A DNA stretch of 60,813 bases from Paludibacteraceae bacterium (GCA_905233255.1 CAJOCN010000017.1:1-60813); one strand, 5' to 3'; shown: positions 1-9,182, counted from the first letter of the stretch. Notes: a model not told the origin generated them from the sequence alone. Program-made: numbers and translations.

Positions 1-1
1 C

Positions 2-826
2 GCGAAGGTGGGCGGATCGGTCATCGCCGACCTCGGCTTCCGCGTAGCGATGAACGACAACTGGGGCATGTACTTCGGTCTGTACGCCGGCTATGGTTTC
101 ACCAACCTCTTGGGCGGAGCCAAGACGGAGGAGATGATCATGGTCAATGCCGCCGACCCGTCAAAGATCGACTACCGCGGTACGTTCGACTCGAACGAGA
201 CGGGCAAGGCGAACCTCATCCGTGCGGGAGTGAAGATAGCCATCGACTTCGGTTGGGGCGATAATAAGTCGAAAGCCAAGGAGGCGGAGCGTCTGGCAGC
301 CGAGCAGGCACGCCAAGACTCTATTGCTGCCGCCGAGGCAGAGGCTGCACGTATTGCAGCTGCCAAAGCCGAGCAAGAGCGTATAGCCCGCGAGAAAGCG
401 GCTGCAGCAAAAGCAGAAGCTGCACGCATCGCAGCCGAGAAAGCTGAAGCAGAGCGTATTGCTGCAGAGAAGGCCTTCAGACAAAGCGTGGAAACTATTG
501 CTGTTCACTTCGATGTAGAAGGCGCTAAACTGAATATTCCGGAGGCAGAGAAAGCGGTAGTGGACGAACTGTGCGAGAAGATGAAAGCCGACCAGTCCAT
601 CAAGATCGTCATCACCGGTCATACCGATAACTACGGTGACCCGCGTCAGAACCTCGAGTTCTACGGTATCCGCCGTGCCGAGGCACTGCGTGACTACATG
701 GTAAAGAACGGCGTGTCCGCCGACCAGATCCGCTGCGAGTCCAAAGGCCAGACCGAGCCTATCGCTCCGAACGACACACGGGCTAATCGCGCAAAGAACC
801 GCCGTGCCGAGATCCGGTTCGAGTAA
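2..826 (+). CDS. OmpA-family outer-membrane protein, 5' end cut by window edge
   Basis: The frame is open to the left edge, so the true start lies outside the window. Three parts are visible: about 85 residues of beta-barrel-like sequence, an Ala/Glu/Arg-rich coiled coil of about 70 residues (repeats such as AEAARIAAEKAEAERIAAEK), and a C-terminal OmpA peptidoglycan-binding domain. The OmpA domain has the ITGHTDNYGD motif and ends NRAKNRRAEIRFE. The family anchors the outer membrane to peptidoglycan. The coiled coil probably spans the periplasm. It is followed by a clear terminator at 894-930. Two other outer-membrane proteins in the window sit directly after T9SS cargo genes, so its missing upstream neighbour may be another such gene (inference). 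Confidence 0.85.
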   Translation, partial: AKVGGSVIADLGFRVAMNDNWGMYFGLYAGYGFTNLLGGAKTEEMIMVNAADPSKIDYRGTFDSNETGKANLIRAGVKIAIDFGWGDNKSKAKEAERLAAEQARQDSIAAAEAEAARIAAAKAEQERIAREKAAAAKAEAARIAAEKAEAERIAAEKAFRQSVETIAVHFDVEGAKLNIPEAEKAVVDELCEKMKADQSIKIVITGHTDNYGDPRQNLEFYGIRRAEALRDYMVKNGVSADQIRCESKGQTEPIAPNDTRANRAKNRRAEIRFE

Positions 827-893
827 ACATCCTATCCTCGCAAAAAAGAGTTAATTATTTTTCGTTATAACATTTCATGATTTGAGCGAGGTG

Positions 894-930
894 ATCCCCG
901 GGGCATGCGAATGTCTCGGGGATTTTTTTG
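894..930 (+). terminator. Rho-independent terminator after OmpA-family gene
   Basis: Inverted repeat ATCCCCG (894-900) and CGGGGAT (917-923), followed by seven T residues. It separates the OmpA gene from the galactose operon promoter. Confidence 0.85.
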
Positions 931-1064
931 TGTCCCTACGTGCACTATTGTCTGTACGGTGGTACTTCGGCACGCCCCTATTCGTGAGCAAGCTCCCGAT
1001 TACTACCCGTTGCCTTTATACACGCGATAAAATCGCTTCTTTTGCGAAAAAAATACCTTTCCCC

Positions 1065-1095
1065 TTGCATATGTCCAATTTTTGTTGTATCTTTG
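1065..1095 (+). promoter_or_regulatory. Promoter of the galactose/galactan operon
   Basis: TTG at 1065-1067, 20 bases, then TATCTTTG at 1088-1095: the Bacteroidetes housekeeping promoter form. The galK ATG lies 45 bases downstream. It shows that the long upstream extension of the galK reading frame (from 882) is not coding. Confidence 0.85.
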
Positions 1096-1139
1096 CAGGC
1101 GGAAACGGTAACGAATCTAATCAAAAACACGTAATATCT

Positions 1140-2297
1140 ATGAAAAAACAAGATCTTCTGGCTGCTTTCGCAGCAAAGTTTAACGGCGAGAAAGGGGCTG
1201 TATATGCTTCGCCGGGACGTATCAACCTCATCGGTGAGCACACGGATTACAACGGCGGTTTCGTCTTTCCGGGCGCAGTAGAGCAGGGTATCATGGCGGT
1301 CATCCGTCCGAACGGCACAGACACTGTCCGCGCGTACTCGATGGACCTCGACGATTACGCCGAGTGGGCGGTGAACGACCCGAAGGGTCCGGAGGCAACG
1401 TGTTTCCGGTTCGTGTATGGTGTGGCGCGCGAGTTGATCGAGCGCGGCGTGGAGGTGAAGGGTTTTGACACCGTCTTCGCCGGTGACGTGCCGTTGGGCG
1501 CCGGCATGAGTTCGTCCGCAGCGCTGGAGAGCTGTTTCGCGTATGGTCTGAACGATCTCTTCCACGGCTCCGTGACCCGCTGGGACATGGTGCTCGCCGG
1601 ACAGGCTACCGAGCATAAGTATATCGGTTGCAACTGCGGTATAATGGACCAGTTCGCTTCCGTCTTCGGTCAGGCAGGCAAACTGATGCGCCTCGACTGC
1701 CGCAGCCGCGAGTTCGAGTATTTCCCGTTCGACCCGAAGGGCTACAAGCTCGTGCTGGTGAACTCCTGCGTGAAGCACGAGTTAGCCGGATCTCCGTATA
1801 ACGACCGCCGCCGTTCCTGCGAGAACGTAGTTGCCGCTATCCAGGCACTCCACCCCGAGCGTAAGATAGAGACCCTGCGTGACTGCACGTGGGAGGACTT
1901 GGAAACCGTGAAGGGTACTTGCTCAGCCGAGGATATCAAACGCGCCAAGTACGTGTTGGGAGAGAAAGCCCGTGTGTTAGCGGTCAGCGACGCGCTCAAC
2001 CGCGGCGACTACGAGGAGGTCGGCAAACAGATGTACCTCACCCACGAGGGACTGAGCAAGGACTACGAGGTGAGCTGCGAGGAACTGGATTTCCTCAACG
2101 ACATCGCCAAGGAGTGCGGCGTGACGGGATCCCGTATCATGGGCGGAGGATTCGGCGGATGTACCATCAACCTCGTCAAGAACGAGTTGTACGACGCCTT
2201 TGTGAAACGCGCCGTGGAGGCCTTTGAGGCAAAGTACCACGTCACCCCGAAGATCATCGATGTAGTCATCGGCGACGGCAGCCGCAAAATAGACTAA
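1140..2297 (+). CDS. galK: Galactokinase
   Basis: Phosphorylates alpha-D-galactose to galactose-1-phosphate with ATP, in the cytoplasm (Leloir pathway). The start at 1140 was chosen because the promoter lies at 1065-1095 and the protein then begins MKKQDLLAAF, giving 385 residues, the usual family length. GHMP-kinase motifs are intact: the galactokinase signature GRINLIGEHTDYNGG at residues 26-40, the ATP-binding loop PLGAGMSSSAALE at 118-130, the probable catalytic base Asp170 in GIMDQF, and GSRIMGGGFGGC near the C terminus. galM starts one base after the stop codon. First gene of an operon with galM, GH53, a nucleotidyltransferase, galE and a transporter. Confidence 0.97.
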   Translation: MKKQDLLAAFAAKFNGEKGAVYASPGRINLIGEHTDYNGGFVFPGAVEQGIMAVIRPNGTDTVRAYSMDLDDYAEWAVNDPKGPEATCFRFVYGVARELIERGVEVKGFDTVFAGDVPLGAGMSSSAALESCFAYGLNDLFHGSVTRWDMVLAGQATEHKYIGCNCGIMDQFASVFGQAGKLMRLDCRSREFEYFPFDPKGYKLVLVNSCVKHELAGSPYNDRRRSCENVVAAIQALHPERKIETLRDCTWEDLETVKGTCSAEDIKRAKYVLGEKARVLAVSDALNRGDYEEVGKQMYLTHEGLSKDYEVSCEELDFLNDIAKECGVTGSRIMGGGFGGCTINLVKNELYDAFVKRAVEAFEAKYHVTPKIIDVVIGDGSRKID

Positions 2298-2298
2298 G

Positions 2299-3291
2299 AT
2301 GAATACGATTCAGAATTTTGTATTGACAGGCGGGAAGGGTTTTTGCGCGGAGATATCCAACTACGGCGCGAAGATCCTTCGTCTGGAGGTGCCGGACGAC
2401 CAAGGCGAGATCGCCGATGTCGTGTTGGGATTCAGGACGATGGAGGAGTGGCAGACGAAAGAGACGTATTTCAACGCCATCATCGGCCGTGTGGCGAACC
2501 GCATCAAGGACGGGCGTTTCACGCTGGACGGCAAGACCTACCAACTGCCCGTCAATAACGGCACGAACTCGCTCCACGGCGGCGTGCACGGCTTCAACGA
2601 GAAGGTATGGGATGTAGTTTCGCACGACGCGCACGAGTTAGTGCTGCACTACCGTGCGGCGGACGGCGAGGAGGGCTATCCGGGTAACGTGGATGTGACG
2701 GTGACGTACACCGTGAAGGGTACGGAGCTCGCTATCCATTACCACGCCGAGACGGACGCACCGACCATCATCGGCATGACCAACCATGCCTATTTCAACC
2801 TCAACGGGGAGACGTCGCCTACGGTGCGTGATCATGTGCTGCAGGTATTCGCGGACGGATACACGCCTTTCGACGAGACGGCTTGTCCGACGGGCGAGAT
2901 CCTGCCGGTAGCGGGCACGCCGATGGACTTCCGGGAGCCCGTCATGGTAGGCGATCGGATAGATGATCCGTTCTTTGCTCCGGGCAGGGGCATCGACAAC
3001 AACTGGGTGCTCCGCAAGGCGGGCAAAGCCGGTGAACCGGAACTCGCTGCTATCGTCAAGGCCTCGGGACGGACGATGGAGGTGCTGACCACCACTCCGG
3101 GTCTGCAGGTCTATACCGGCAACTGGGTGGAGGCGAACGAAGGCAAGGGCGGCGCTATCTATTGCGAACAGAACGCTATCTGCCTCGAAGCGCAGAACCA
3201 CCCCGATGCCATCAACCATCCGAACTTCCCATCGCCGGTGCTCCGACCCGGAGAGGCGTATGAGCAAACAACTATCTACCGATTCCAATAA
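2299..3291 (+). CDS. galM: Aldose 1-epimerase (galactose mutarotase)
   Basis: Interconverts beta- and alpha-galactose so that galactokinase gets its alpha substrate. The 330 residues show the family landmarks: NNGTNSLHGG (His93), TNHAYFNLNG (His163, catalytic acid position), GIDNNWVL, and the catalytic base Glu297 in CLEAQNHPDAINHPN. No signal peptide, so probably cytoplasmic; many Bacteroides relatives have exported mutarotases. Translationally coupled to galK, with a one-base gap. Fourteen bases separate it from the GH53 gene. Confidence 0.95.
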   Translation: MNTIQNFVLTGGKGFCAEISNYGAKILRLEVPDDQGEIADVVLGFRTMEEWQTKETYFNAIIGRVANRIKDGRFTLDGKTYQLPVNNGTNSLHGGVHGFNEKVWDVVSHDAHELVLHYRAADGEEGYPGNVDVTVTYTVKGTELAIHYHAETDAPTIIGMTNHAYFNLNGETSPTVRDHVLQVFADGYTPFDETACPTGEILPVAGTPMDFREPVMVGDRIDDPFFAPGRGIDNNWVLRKAGKAGEPELAAIVKASGRTMEVLTTTPGLQVYTGNWVEANEGKGGAIYCEQNAICLEAQNHPDAINHPNFPSPVLRPGEAYEQTTIYRFQ

Positions 3292-3304
3292 CCCCAGATA
3301 GAGT

Positions 3305-4756
3305 ATGAAAAAGTTCTTTCTGATGCTCCTTGCAGCACTCCTTTTTATTCCCGCGTACGCGCAAACGGAAGCCGATAACACTGCTTATCCGGACCACTCC
3401 GGGAGCCGTCAGTTCCTGCGCGGCGGTGACCTGACGATGGTGAAGTACATCGAGGATTTCAAAGCCAAGTTCAAGTACGAGGACGGCACGGTCGGCGATG
3501 TGTTCGACATCTTGGAGCACTACGGCGTCAATTTTGCGCGTCTGAGACTCTATAACAACCCGGGTACGGGGGTTAAATGCAAGGACGGCGTGACCCGCCG
3601 TATGCCGACCCGCAAGAGCTGGACCAAGAAAGCGACGGATTACGAGTACGCCGGCGAGGACGATATAGCGGCATTGGCGCTGCGTGCCAAGGAGCACCAT
3701 ATGCAGATCTGCCTCTCGTTCTACCTGAGCGACTATTGGTCGGGCGCTACGGAGCAGGTGATTCCTGCCGCATGGGCAGAGGCTAAGACCAAAGAGGCAC
3801 TCGGCGACTCGGTTTATAACTACATCTACCGCTACATGCAGCGGATGGTGGCGCAGGGCACGACTCCGGAATACGTGTCTATCGGCAACGAGACGGACTA
3901 CGGCATCCTCTACATGGACCAGAATATGAACTATGTCTCCTACGGCGGTCATCAGACGCGCAACGGCGTAGCGAACATGGTCTATCTGTTCAACAAAGGG
4001 TATGATGCCGTCAAGGCTGTTTCGCCGTCCACGCAGGTGATCCTGCACCACACGGGCGGTGACCAGGGACGAATGGGAGCGTGCAAGGATTTCTTCACCG
4101 CAATGAGGGATAACGGCGGCAAGTTCGATGTCGTAGGCGGTTCGTACTACCCCCACTGGGCAAAGGACCACAAGGCGACGGACTGCACCCCGACCGGTAT
4201 GCTCCAATGGGCAAAACTGATGGAGCAGAACTTCCACAAACCCGTCATGATCATGGAGGTCGGCTATTCGTGGGATCCGTATAAGTGCCCCGAGCGCAAC
4301 GGCGGTAACTGGGCAGGTCAGTTAGGCCTGAACGGTTCGTACAACGAGGCTTCCAAGGAAGGTCAGCGCGATTTCATGTGTGCGCTGCATGACGCTATCG
4401 CTTCCGACACCGCTATCCTCGGTTACATGTACTGGGATCCGATCTTCGTGGACCAGAAGGTCAACGGATCGTGGATTAAGTCCTGCTGGGCGGAGAAATA
4501 CGACGCGTCGTATAATCAATGGTGGGAGGACGGCAACGTGATCTCCAATACCACATGGTTTGACTACACCGGCAAGCCGCTTCCGGCACTCTACGAGGAG
4601 GTGAACTCCCGTCAGCCGCAGAAACCCCAAGGCATTGAGACAACCCCCTCCGACTCCCCCTCAAGGGGAGAGAAAATCCTCCGCGACGGACAACTGTACA
4701 TTAAGTACAAAGGGACAATGTACAATGTACAAGGAATGCCCGTTCGTAATTTGTAA
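3305..4756 (+). CDS. GH53 arabinogalactan endo-beta-1,4-galactanase, secreted
   Basis: Cleaves beta-1,4-galactan, the side chain of pectic rhamnogalacturonan I. A Sec signal peptide ends at about residue 20 (IPAYAQ). The catalytic glutamates are recognisable: acid/base Glu196 in SIGNETDYG and nucleophile Glu318 in MIMEVGYSW. The GH53 entry motif FARLRLYNNPG is present. The C-terminal tail after about residue 440 is not catalytic. It contains an in-frame copy of the palindromic repeat at 4640-4672 (peptide TTPSDSPSRGE) and an AATGTACAATGTACAA-type tandem that encodes part of LYIKYKGTMYNVQG, resembling short Bacteroidales secretion tails. Its place in the galactose operon says that the released galactose is metabolised by the neighbours. 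Confidence 0.93.
   Translation: MKKFFLMLLAALLFIPAYAQTEADNTAYPDHSGSRQFLRGGDLTMVKYIEDFKAKFKYEDGTVGDVFDILEHYGVNFARLRLYNNPGTGVKCKDGVTRRMPTRKSWTKKATDYEYAGEDDIAALALRAKEHHMQICLSFYLSDYWSGATEQVIPAAWAEAKTKEALGDSVYNYIYRYMQRMVAQGTTPEYVSIGNETDYGILYMDQNMNYVSYGGHQTRNGVANMVYLFNKGYDAVKAVSPSTQVILHHTGGDQGRMGACKDFFTAMRDNGGKFDVVGGSYYPHWAKDHKATDCTPTGMLQWAKLMEQNFHKPVMIMEVGYSWDPYKCPERNGGNWAGQLGLNGSYNEASKEGQRDFMCALHDAIASDTAILGYMYWDPIFVDQKVNGSWIKSCWAEKYDASYNQWWEDGNVISNTTWFDYTGKPLPALYEEVNSRQPQKPQGIETTPSDSPSRGEKILRDGQLYIKYKGTMYNVQGMPVRNL
4640..4672. repeat. Palindromic element family A, copy 1 (in GH53 gene)
   Basis: Core CTCCCCCTCAAGGGGAG with a CCCCCTCCGA lead. Inserted in frame in the C-terminal linker of the galactanase and translated as TTPSDSPSRGE. 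Confidence 0.75.
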
Positions 4757-4783
4757 TTTTTAATTTTTAATTCATAATATCAT

Positions 4784-5686
4784 ATGAAACCAACACTTTT
4801 TGTACTTGCTGCAGGCATGGGCAGCCGTTACGGCGGTCTGAAGCAGCTCGATGGTCTGGGCCCTCACGGCGAGACTATCATGGACTACAGTATTTATGAC
4901 GCTATTCAAGCCGGCTTCGGCAAGGTGGTCTTTGTGATCCGCCGTGTGTTCGAGGCAGACTTCCGCGAGAAGATCGTCTCCAAATACGAGCACCGTATTC
5001 CGGTAGAGCTCGTGTTCCAGGATCTGGACAACCTGCCGGCAGGATTTACCGTGCCGGAGGGTCGTGAGAAACCCTGGGGCACCAACCACGCTGTGCTCAT
5101 GGGCAAGGACGTTATCCGCGAGCCGTTCGCCGTGATCAATGCCGACGATTACTACGGCCGTGAGTCGTTCCAGGTATTAGCGGACTACCTGCGTTCCATC
5201 GAAGGCACGGAGGGGCAGTACGCCATGGTCGGTTACCGCGTATGCAACACCCTCTCGGAGTCGGGATCGGTGGCTCGCGGCGTATGTGAGACCAACGCAG
5301 AAGGCTACCTGACAAAGGTCACCGAGCGCACGAAGATCCTGCGCGAGGAGGACGGCGTGATCCGTTTCATCGAGGACGACGGTAAGTTCCCGCTCGATGA
5401 ACATACACCCGTTTCGATGAACATGTGGGCGTTCACTCCGGATTATTTCCGCCACTCGGAGGAGTATTTCGTGACCTTCCTCAAGGAGCACGGTCAGGAA
5501 CTCAAATCGGAGTTCTATATCCCGACGCTCGTGGATGTGCTGATCCACTCGGGTAAGGCTACCTGCAAAGTGCTGGACACCCCGTCGCGCTGGTTCGGCG
5601 TGACCTATGCTACCGACCGCCCGCAGGTGGTAGATAAGTTTGCCCAGTTGGTTAAAGACGGTGTTTATCCCTCCCCGTTATTCTAA
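4784..5686 (+). CDS. Sugar nucleotidyltransferase (NTP-transferase fold); possible uridylyltransferase for hexose-1-phosphate
   Basis: 300 residues with the nucleotidyltransferase signature LAAGMGSRYGGLKQ at residues 8-21 and a likely metal-binding INADDYYG near residue 120. The family joins a nucleotide to a sugar phosphate; the exact substrate cannot be read from sequence. It lies between the galactanase and galE in an operon that has galK but no galT. A reasonable inference is that it makes UDP-galactose directly from galactose-1-phosphate and UTP, replacing GalT. Alternatives are a UDP-glucose or GlcNAc-type pyrophosphorylase. Upstream is an AT-rich tandem (4750-4780, TAATTTTTAATTTTTAATTC), one of the recurrent border repeats here. 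Confidence 0.85.
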   Translation: MKPTLFVLAAGMGSRYGGLKQLDGLGPHGETIMDYSIYDAIQAGFGKVVFVIRRVFEADFREKIVSKYEHRIPVELVFQDLDNLPAGFTVPEGREKPWGTNHAVLMGKDVIREPFAVINADDYYGRESFQVLADYLRSIEGTEGQYAMVGYRVCNTLSESGSVARGVCETNAEGYLTKVTERTKILREEDGVIRFIEDDGKFPLDEHTPVSMNMWAFTPDYFRHSEEYFVTFLKEHGQELKSEFYIPTLVDVLIHSGKATCKVLDTPSRWFGVTYATDRPQVVDKFAQLVKDGVYPSPLF

Positions 5687-5690
5687 GGAT

Positions 5691-5718
5691 ATTCATTAAT
5701 CATTATTCATTAATCATT
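5691..5718 (+). repeat. Exact 14-bp tandem duplication abutting the galE start codon
   Basis: ATTCATTAATCATT occurs twice without a gap, and the second copy touches the ATG of galE. It belongs to the class of AT-rich tandem oligonucleotides found at many gene borders in this window. Confidence 0.8.
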
Positions 5719-6738
5719 ATGAAGATCCTTGTAACCGGCGGAGCCGGATTCATCGGCTCCCATACCTTGATTGAACTCTACCGCGCGGGGCACAGCGCCG
5801 TAGTGGTGGATAACCTCTATAACTCCGATCCCGAGGCGCTCAAACGCGTCGCCGAGATCATCAGGGTAGATGAGATACCGTTCGTGAAGGCGGATATCCG
5901 CGACCGCGAGGCGCTGGAGGAAGTATTTGCCGCGCACCGCTTTGATGCCTGTATCCATTTCGCGGGACTGAAAGCCGTAGGCGAGTCTGTCGCCAAACCG
6001 CTGGAGTACTACGAGAACAACATGAACGGCACGTTCGTGCTGCTCGATGTGATGCGTAAGCACGGATGCAAGAACATTATCTTCTCCTCCTCCGCGACGG
6101 TCTATGGCGACCCGGCGATCATCCCGATCACCGAGGAGTGTCCGAAAGGTCATTGCACCAATCCTTATGGTCAGACCAAGTCGATGCTGGAGCAGGTGAT
6201 GATGGATCTGCAGAAAGCCGATCCGGAGTGGAACGTAGTGCTGCTTCGATACTTCAACCCGATCGGTGCGCACCCGTCGGGACGCATCGGCGAGAATCCC
6301 AACGGCATCCCCAATAACCTCATGCCGTATATCACCCAGGTGGCTATCGGCCGCCGTGAGAAATTGAATGTCTTCGGCAACGACTATCCTACGCCGGACG
6401 GCACCGGTGTGCGCGACTATATCCACGTAGTGGACTTGGCTACGGCGCACGTGGCTGCGCTGCAGGCAATCGACCGCAAACAGGGGCTGGCGATCTATAA
6501 TATCGGTACGGGTCACGGCTACTCCGTGCTCGATGTGGTCAAGACCTTCGTCAAAGTCAACGGCGTGGAGGTACCGTACGAGATCAAGGAACGCCGCGCG
6601 GGCGACATAGCGACCTGCTATTGCGACCCCGCCAAGGCGGCTAAGGAGTTGGGATGGAAAGCCCAATACGGGCTGGAGGAGATGTGCCGCGACTCCTGGA
6701 ACTGGCAAAAGAACAACCCTAATGGCTATCAATCATGA
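5719..6738 (+). CDS. galE: UDP-glucose 4-epimerase
   Basis: Interconverts UDP-galactose and UDP-glucose with bound NAD. A short-chain dehydrogenase fold is clear: the NAD-binding loop GGAGFIG at residues 7-13, SSSATVYG at 123-130, and the catalytic YxxxK pair Tyr150/Lys154 in YGQTK. 339 residues is the normal length. It overlaps the transporter start by four bases (ATGA), so the two are translationally coupled. In this operon it would close the galactose pathway by returning UDP-galactose to UDP-glucose, and it can also feed surface-glycan synthesis. Confidence 0.97.
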   Translation: MKILVTGGAGFIGSHTLIELYRAGHSAVVVDNLYNSDPEALKRVAEIIRVDEIPFVKADIRDREALEEVFAAHRFDACIHFAGLKAVGESVAKPLEYYENNMNGTFVLLDVMRKHGCKNIIFSSSATVYGDPAIIPITEECPKGHCTNPYGQTKSMLEQVMMDLQKADPEWNVVLLRYFNPIGAHPSGRIGENPNGIPNNLMPYITQVAIGRREKLNVFGNDYPTPDGTGVRDYIHVVDLATAHVAALQAIDRKQGLAIYNIGTGHGYSVLDVVKTFVKVNGVEVPYEIKERRAGDIATCYCDPAKAAKELGWKAQYGLEEMCRDSWNWQKNNPNGYQS

Positions 6739-7991
6739 GTAATCAACAATCTTCCTCGTCACTCCGTGTGATCACGATTATCGCGATGATGTTCCTTTAT
6801 GGCATGATCGCGTTTGTAACGAACCTCGCCGCTCCGGTCGGTAAGATCTGGGAGCAGTCCTTCACCGGCTCGCACGCCCAGTTCATGGGTATGCTGGGTA
6901 ACGCGATGAACTTCCTGGCGTACCTGATCATGGGTATTCCGGCGGGTCTGATGCTATCCAAAGTGGGCTATAAGCGAACGGCGCTGATTGCGGTCTTTGT
7001 CGGTTTCTTAGGTATCTTCGGGCAGTACCTATCGGGTGTGTTCGACAGCTTCGTAGTGTACCTGTTAGGCGCGTTCATCTGCGGTTTCTCCGTGTGTATG
7101 CTCAATACGGTGGTGAACCCGCTGCTGACCCTGATGGGCGGCGGCGGCAAACGCGGTAACCAGCTCAACCTCATCGGCGGTACGATCAACTCGCTCGCCG
7201 GTTCGCTCACACCAATGCTCGTCGGTGCCCTCATCGGCGCCGAGCTGGCAGGCAAGGAGATCGATGATGTCAACATGATTCTCTATATCGCTATGGGTGT
7301 CTTTGCGGTGGTGTATCTGGTGATCCGTATCACGCCTATAGCCGAGCCTGAGGGCGCAGGTCAGGAGATCGTTTACGAGCGCTCCGCCTGGTCGTTCCGT
7401 CACTTTGTGTTAGGCGCGGTAGCTATCCTGCTGTACATGGGTGTGGAGATTGGTATCCCCGCTACCCTCATCAGTTACATGACGCCGAAGGTAGGTTTTG
7501 CGGTAGCGGGTTTCATCGCCGGTCGGTACTGGTTGCTGATGCTCGTAGGCCGGTTTATCGGTTCGGCTGTCGGCGGTAAGATATCCTCCCGTGCGATGCT
7601 CATCACCGCGGCGGCGATGACCGTAGCGCTGATCACAGCGGCTATGTGTCTGGGCGACAGCGTGATCGTGAAGACCTTCGTACAGGGACAGGTGATGCAA
7701 GTGCCGATCGCTTCGACGCTGCTCGTGCTGACCGGTCTGTTCACCTCCATCATGTGGGGTTGTATCTTCAACCTGTCGGTAGAGGGCCTCGGTAAGTACA
7801 CTGCCAAAGCGTCGGGTATCTTCATGACGATGGTAGTCGGCGGCGCTATCTGGCCGTCGCTGCAAGCAGCTCTCGCGGGGAGCATCGGTATCCTCGTCAG
7901 CTATATCGTTCCGCTCCTCTGCGCCGCGTATATACTCTATTACGCACTCCTCGGATGCAAGAACGTCAATAAGGATATTAAGATTGACTGA
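6735..7991 (+). CDS. MFS sugar permease, FucP/GluP type (glucose/galactose transporter)
   Basis: 418 residues with about 12 hydrophobic segments. The N-terminal LYGMIAFVTNLAAPVG and the duplicated GxxxN-type layout resemble the fucose/glucose-galactose:H+ symporter branch of the major facilitator superfamily. It begins inside the last codon of galE. Last gene of the galactose operon, so galactose or short galacto-oligosaccharides are the probable substrate. The call to sugar level rests on context and general family resemblance. The 12 bases to the convergent GH105 gene hold no obvious terminator. Confidence 0.85.
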   Translation: MSNQQSSSSLRVITIIAMMFLYGMIAFVTNLAAPVGKIWEQSFTGSHAQFMGMLGNAMNFLAYLIMGIPAGLMLSKVGYKRTALIAVFVGFLGIFGQYLSGVFDSFVVYLLGAFICGFSVCMLNTVVNPLLTLMGGGGKRGNQLNLIGGTINSLAGSLTPMLVGALIGAELAGKEIDDVNMILYIAMGVFAVVYLVIRITPIAEPEGAGQEIVYERSAWSFRHFVLGAVAILLYMGVEIGIPATLISYMTPKVGFAVAGFIAGRYWLLMLVGRFIGSAVGGKISSRAMLITAAAMTVALITAAMCLGDSVIVKTFVQGQVMQVPIASTLLVLTGLFTSIMWGCIFNLSVEGLGKYTAKASGIFMTMVVGGAIWPSLQAALAGSIGILVSYIVPLLCAAYILYYALLGCKNVNKDIKID

Positions 7992-8003
7992 TTGGGAATG
8001 GGC

Positions 8004-9161
8004 CTACCGGCTTAACTCGATACAAGCCAAGATGAGAGGGGCGACTCCTTTGGGGTCGTCTCTTCTTATTGTCTCGTGGATGTAGTACTCGTAGGTGCCG
8101 TCGCGGTAGGGGTTACCGCCCAGGCCGGCTACGGCACAGCAGTCGGTGAGGGAGAGCGAACCGTCCTCTTCGCGGATCAGCTTATGCGCCTTGAGACCCT
8201 CCAAGATTTGTTTCGCCTCCTCTTTGTAGCTCTTGTCGAGGACGCCGAGTCGTGTACCTTTGGCGAACGCGTAGCAATACATAGCCGAGCAGGTGGACTC
8301 AAGGTAGTTACCCTCGTCGTTTCCGCGGTCGGGTACCTGGTACCAGAGGTGTGTCTCGGGATCCTGTACGGTCATCAGGGCTGCGGCTACGCGGCTGAGG
8401 ATAGCTTCCAGCTCGGCACGCTCGGGTTGGTCCTTGGGCATCAACTCCAGCACATCGCATAACGCCATGACGTACCATCCCTCGGCGCGACCCCAGGTCT
8501 CGGGGCTGCAACCGGTGATAGAGTCGCTCCAACCCATCTGACGGCTCTCGTCCCAACCGTGGTGGTTGAGGCCGTTCGCTTTGCGGGTGTGGGCATCAAC
8601 CACGAGGAACTGGTTCGCTATATCGCTCCACGCCTCCGGCTCGGGTTTCCACGCCGCGTAGCGGGCATAGAAAGTGGTGCCGGTGAAGAGACCGTCCAAC
8701 CACATCTGATGCTCATACACCTGCTTGTGCCAGAACCCGCCTTCCTCCGTTCGGGGCTGCTCACGCAACTGCTCACGAAGCATCTCAATAGCCGCCACGT
8801 ATTGCGGCTTAGGGTCGATCTCGTTGAGCAGGATAAGGAAATTACCGCCCTGGATACGATCCATGTTATAGAGGCTCTTCTTATAGGTCAGGACCGTGCC
8901 GTCCGTACCGATGAACTGGTCCGCAAACTGCTGCGCGTGGCGCAGATAGGTAGTGTCGCCTGTGGCGGTATAGAGTTCCACGAAAGCGCGCGCCATGAGG
9001 GTAGGCGTGTACTCCCATTTGGGCTTGGACGCACCGTCACATTGCCAAATCTCGGGGTGGTGAACCATCTCCGAACGACCGATCTCTTCTGCCATCTGCA
9101 GATAACTGTTGGAACTACAAGCGGTCAGCACCAAGGCTGCCATAAGAATGAATTTTCGCAT
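8004..9161 (-). CDS. GH105-family unsaturated rhamnogalacturonyl hydrolase, lipoprotein
   Basis: Removes unsaturated galacturonate from oligosaccharides made by pectin lyases. The start at 9161 was chosen because it gives the lipoprotein signal MRKFILMAALVLTACSS (Cys15) and because a promoter lies just upstream at 9183-9213; the longer frame would start upstream of the transcription start. The (alpha/alpha)6-barrel pattern of GH105/GH88 is seen: MWLDGLF with the likely catalytic Asp156, HHGWDES and WGRAEGWY. 385 residues is normal. Together with GH53 and the altronate pathway genes it points to rhamnogalacturonan use. Confidence 0.88.
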   Translation of the reverse strand: MRKFILMAALVLTACSSNSYLQMAEEIGRSEMVHHPEIWQCDGASKPKWEYTPTLMARAFVELYTATGDTTYLRHAQQFADQFIGTDGTVLTYKKSLYNMDRIQGGNFLILLNEIDPKPQYVAAIEMLREQLREQPRTEEGGFWHKQVYEHQMWLDGLFTGTTFYARYAAWKPEPEAWSDIANQFLVVDAHTRKANGLNHHGWDESRQMGWSDSITGCSPETWGRAEGWYVMALCDVLELMPKDQPERAELEAILSRVAAALMTVQDPETHLWYQVPDRGNDEGNYLESTCSAMYCYAFAKGTRLGVLDKSYKEEAKQILEGLKAHKLIREEDGSLSLTDCCAVAGLGGNPYRDGTYEYYIHETIRRDDPKGVAPLILACIELSR

Positions 9162-9182
9162 GGTGATTTTTGTTTTACGGCG

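Noticed and set aside
882..1139. Longer N terminus of galactokinase
   Set aside because: Contains a terminator and the operon promoter; galactokinase homologues begin near the chosen start.
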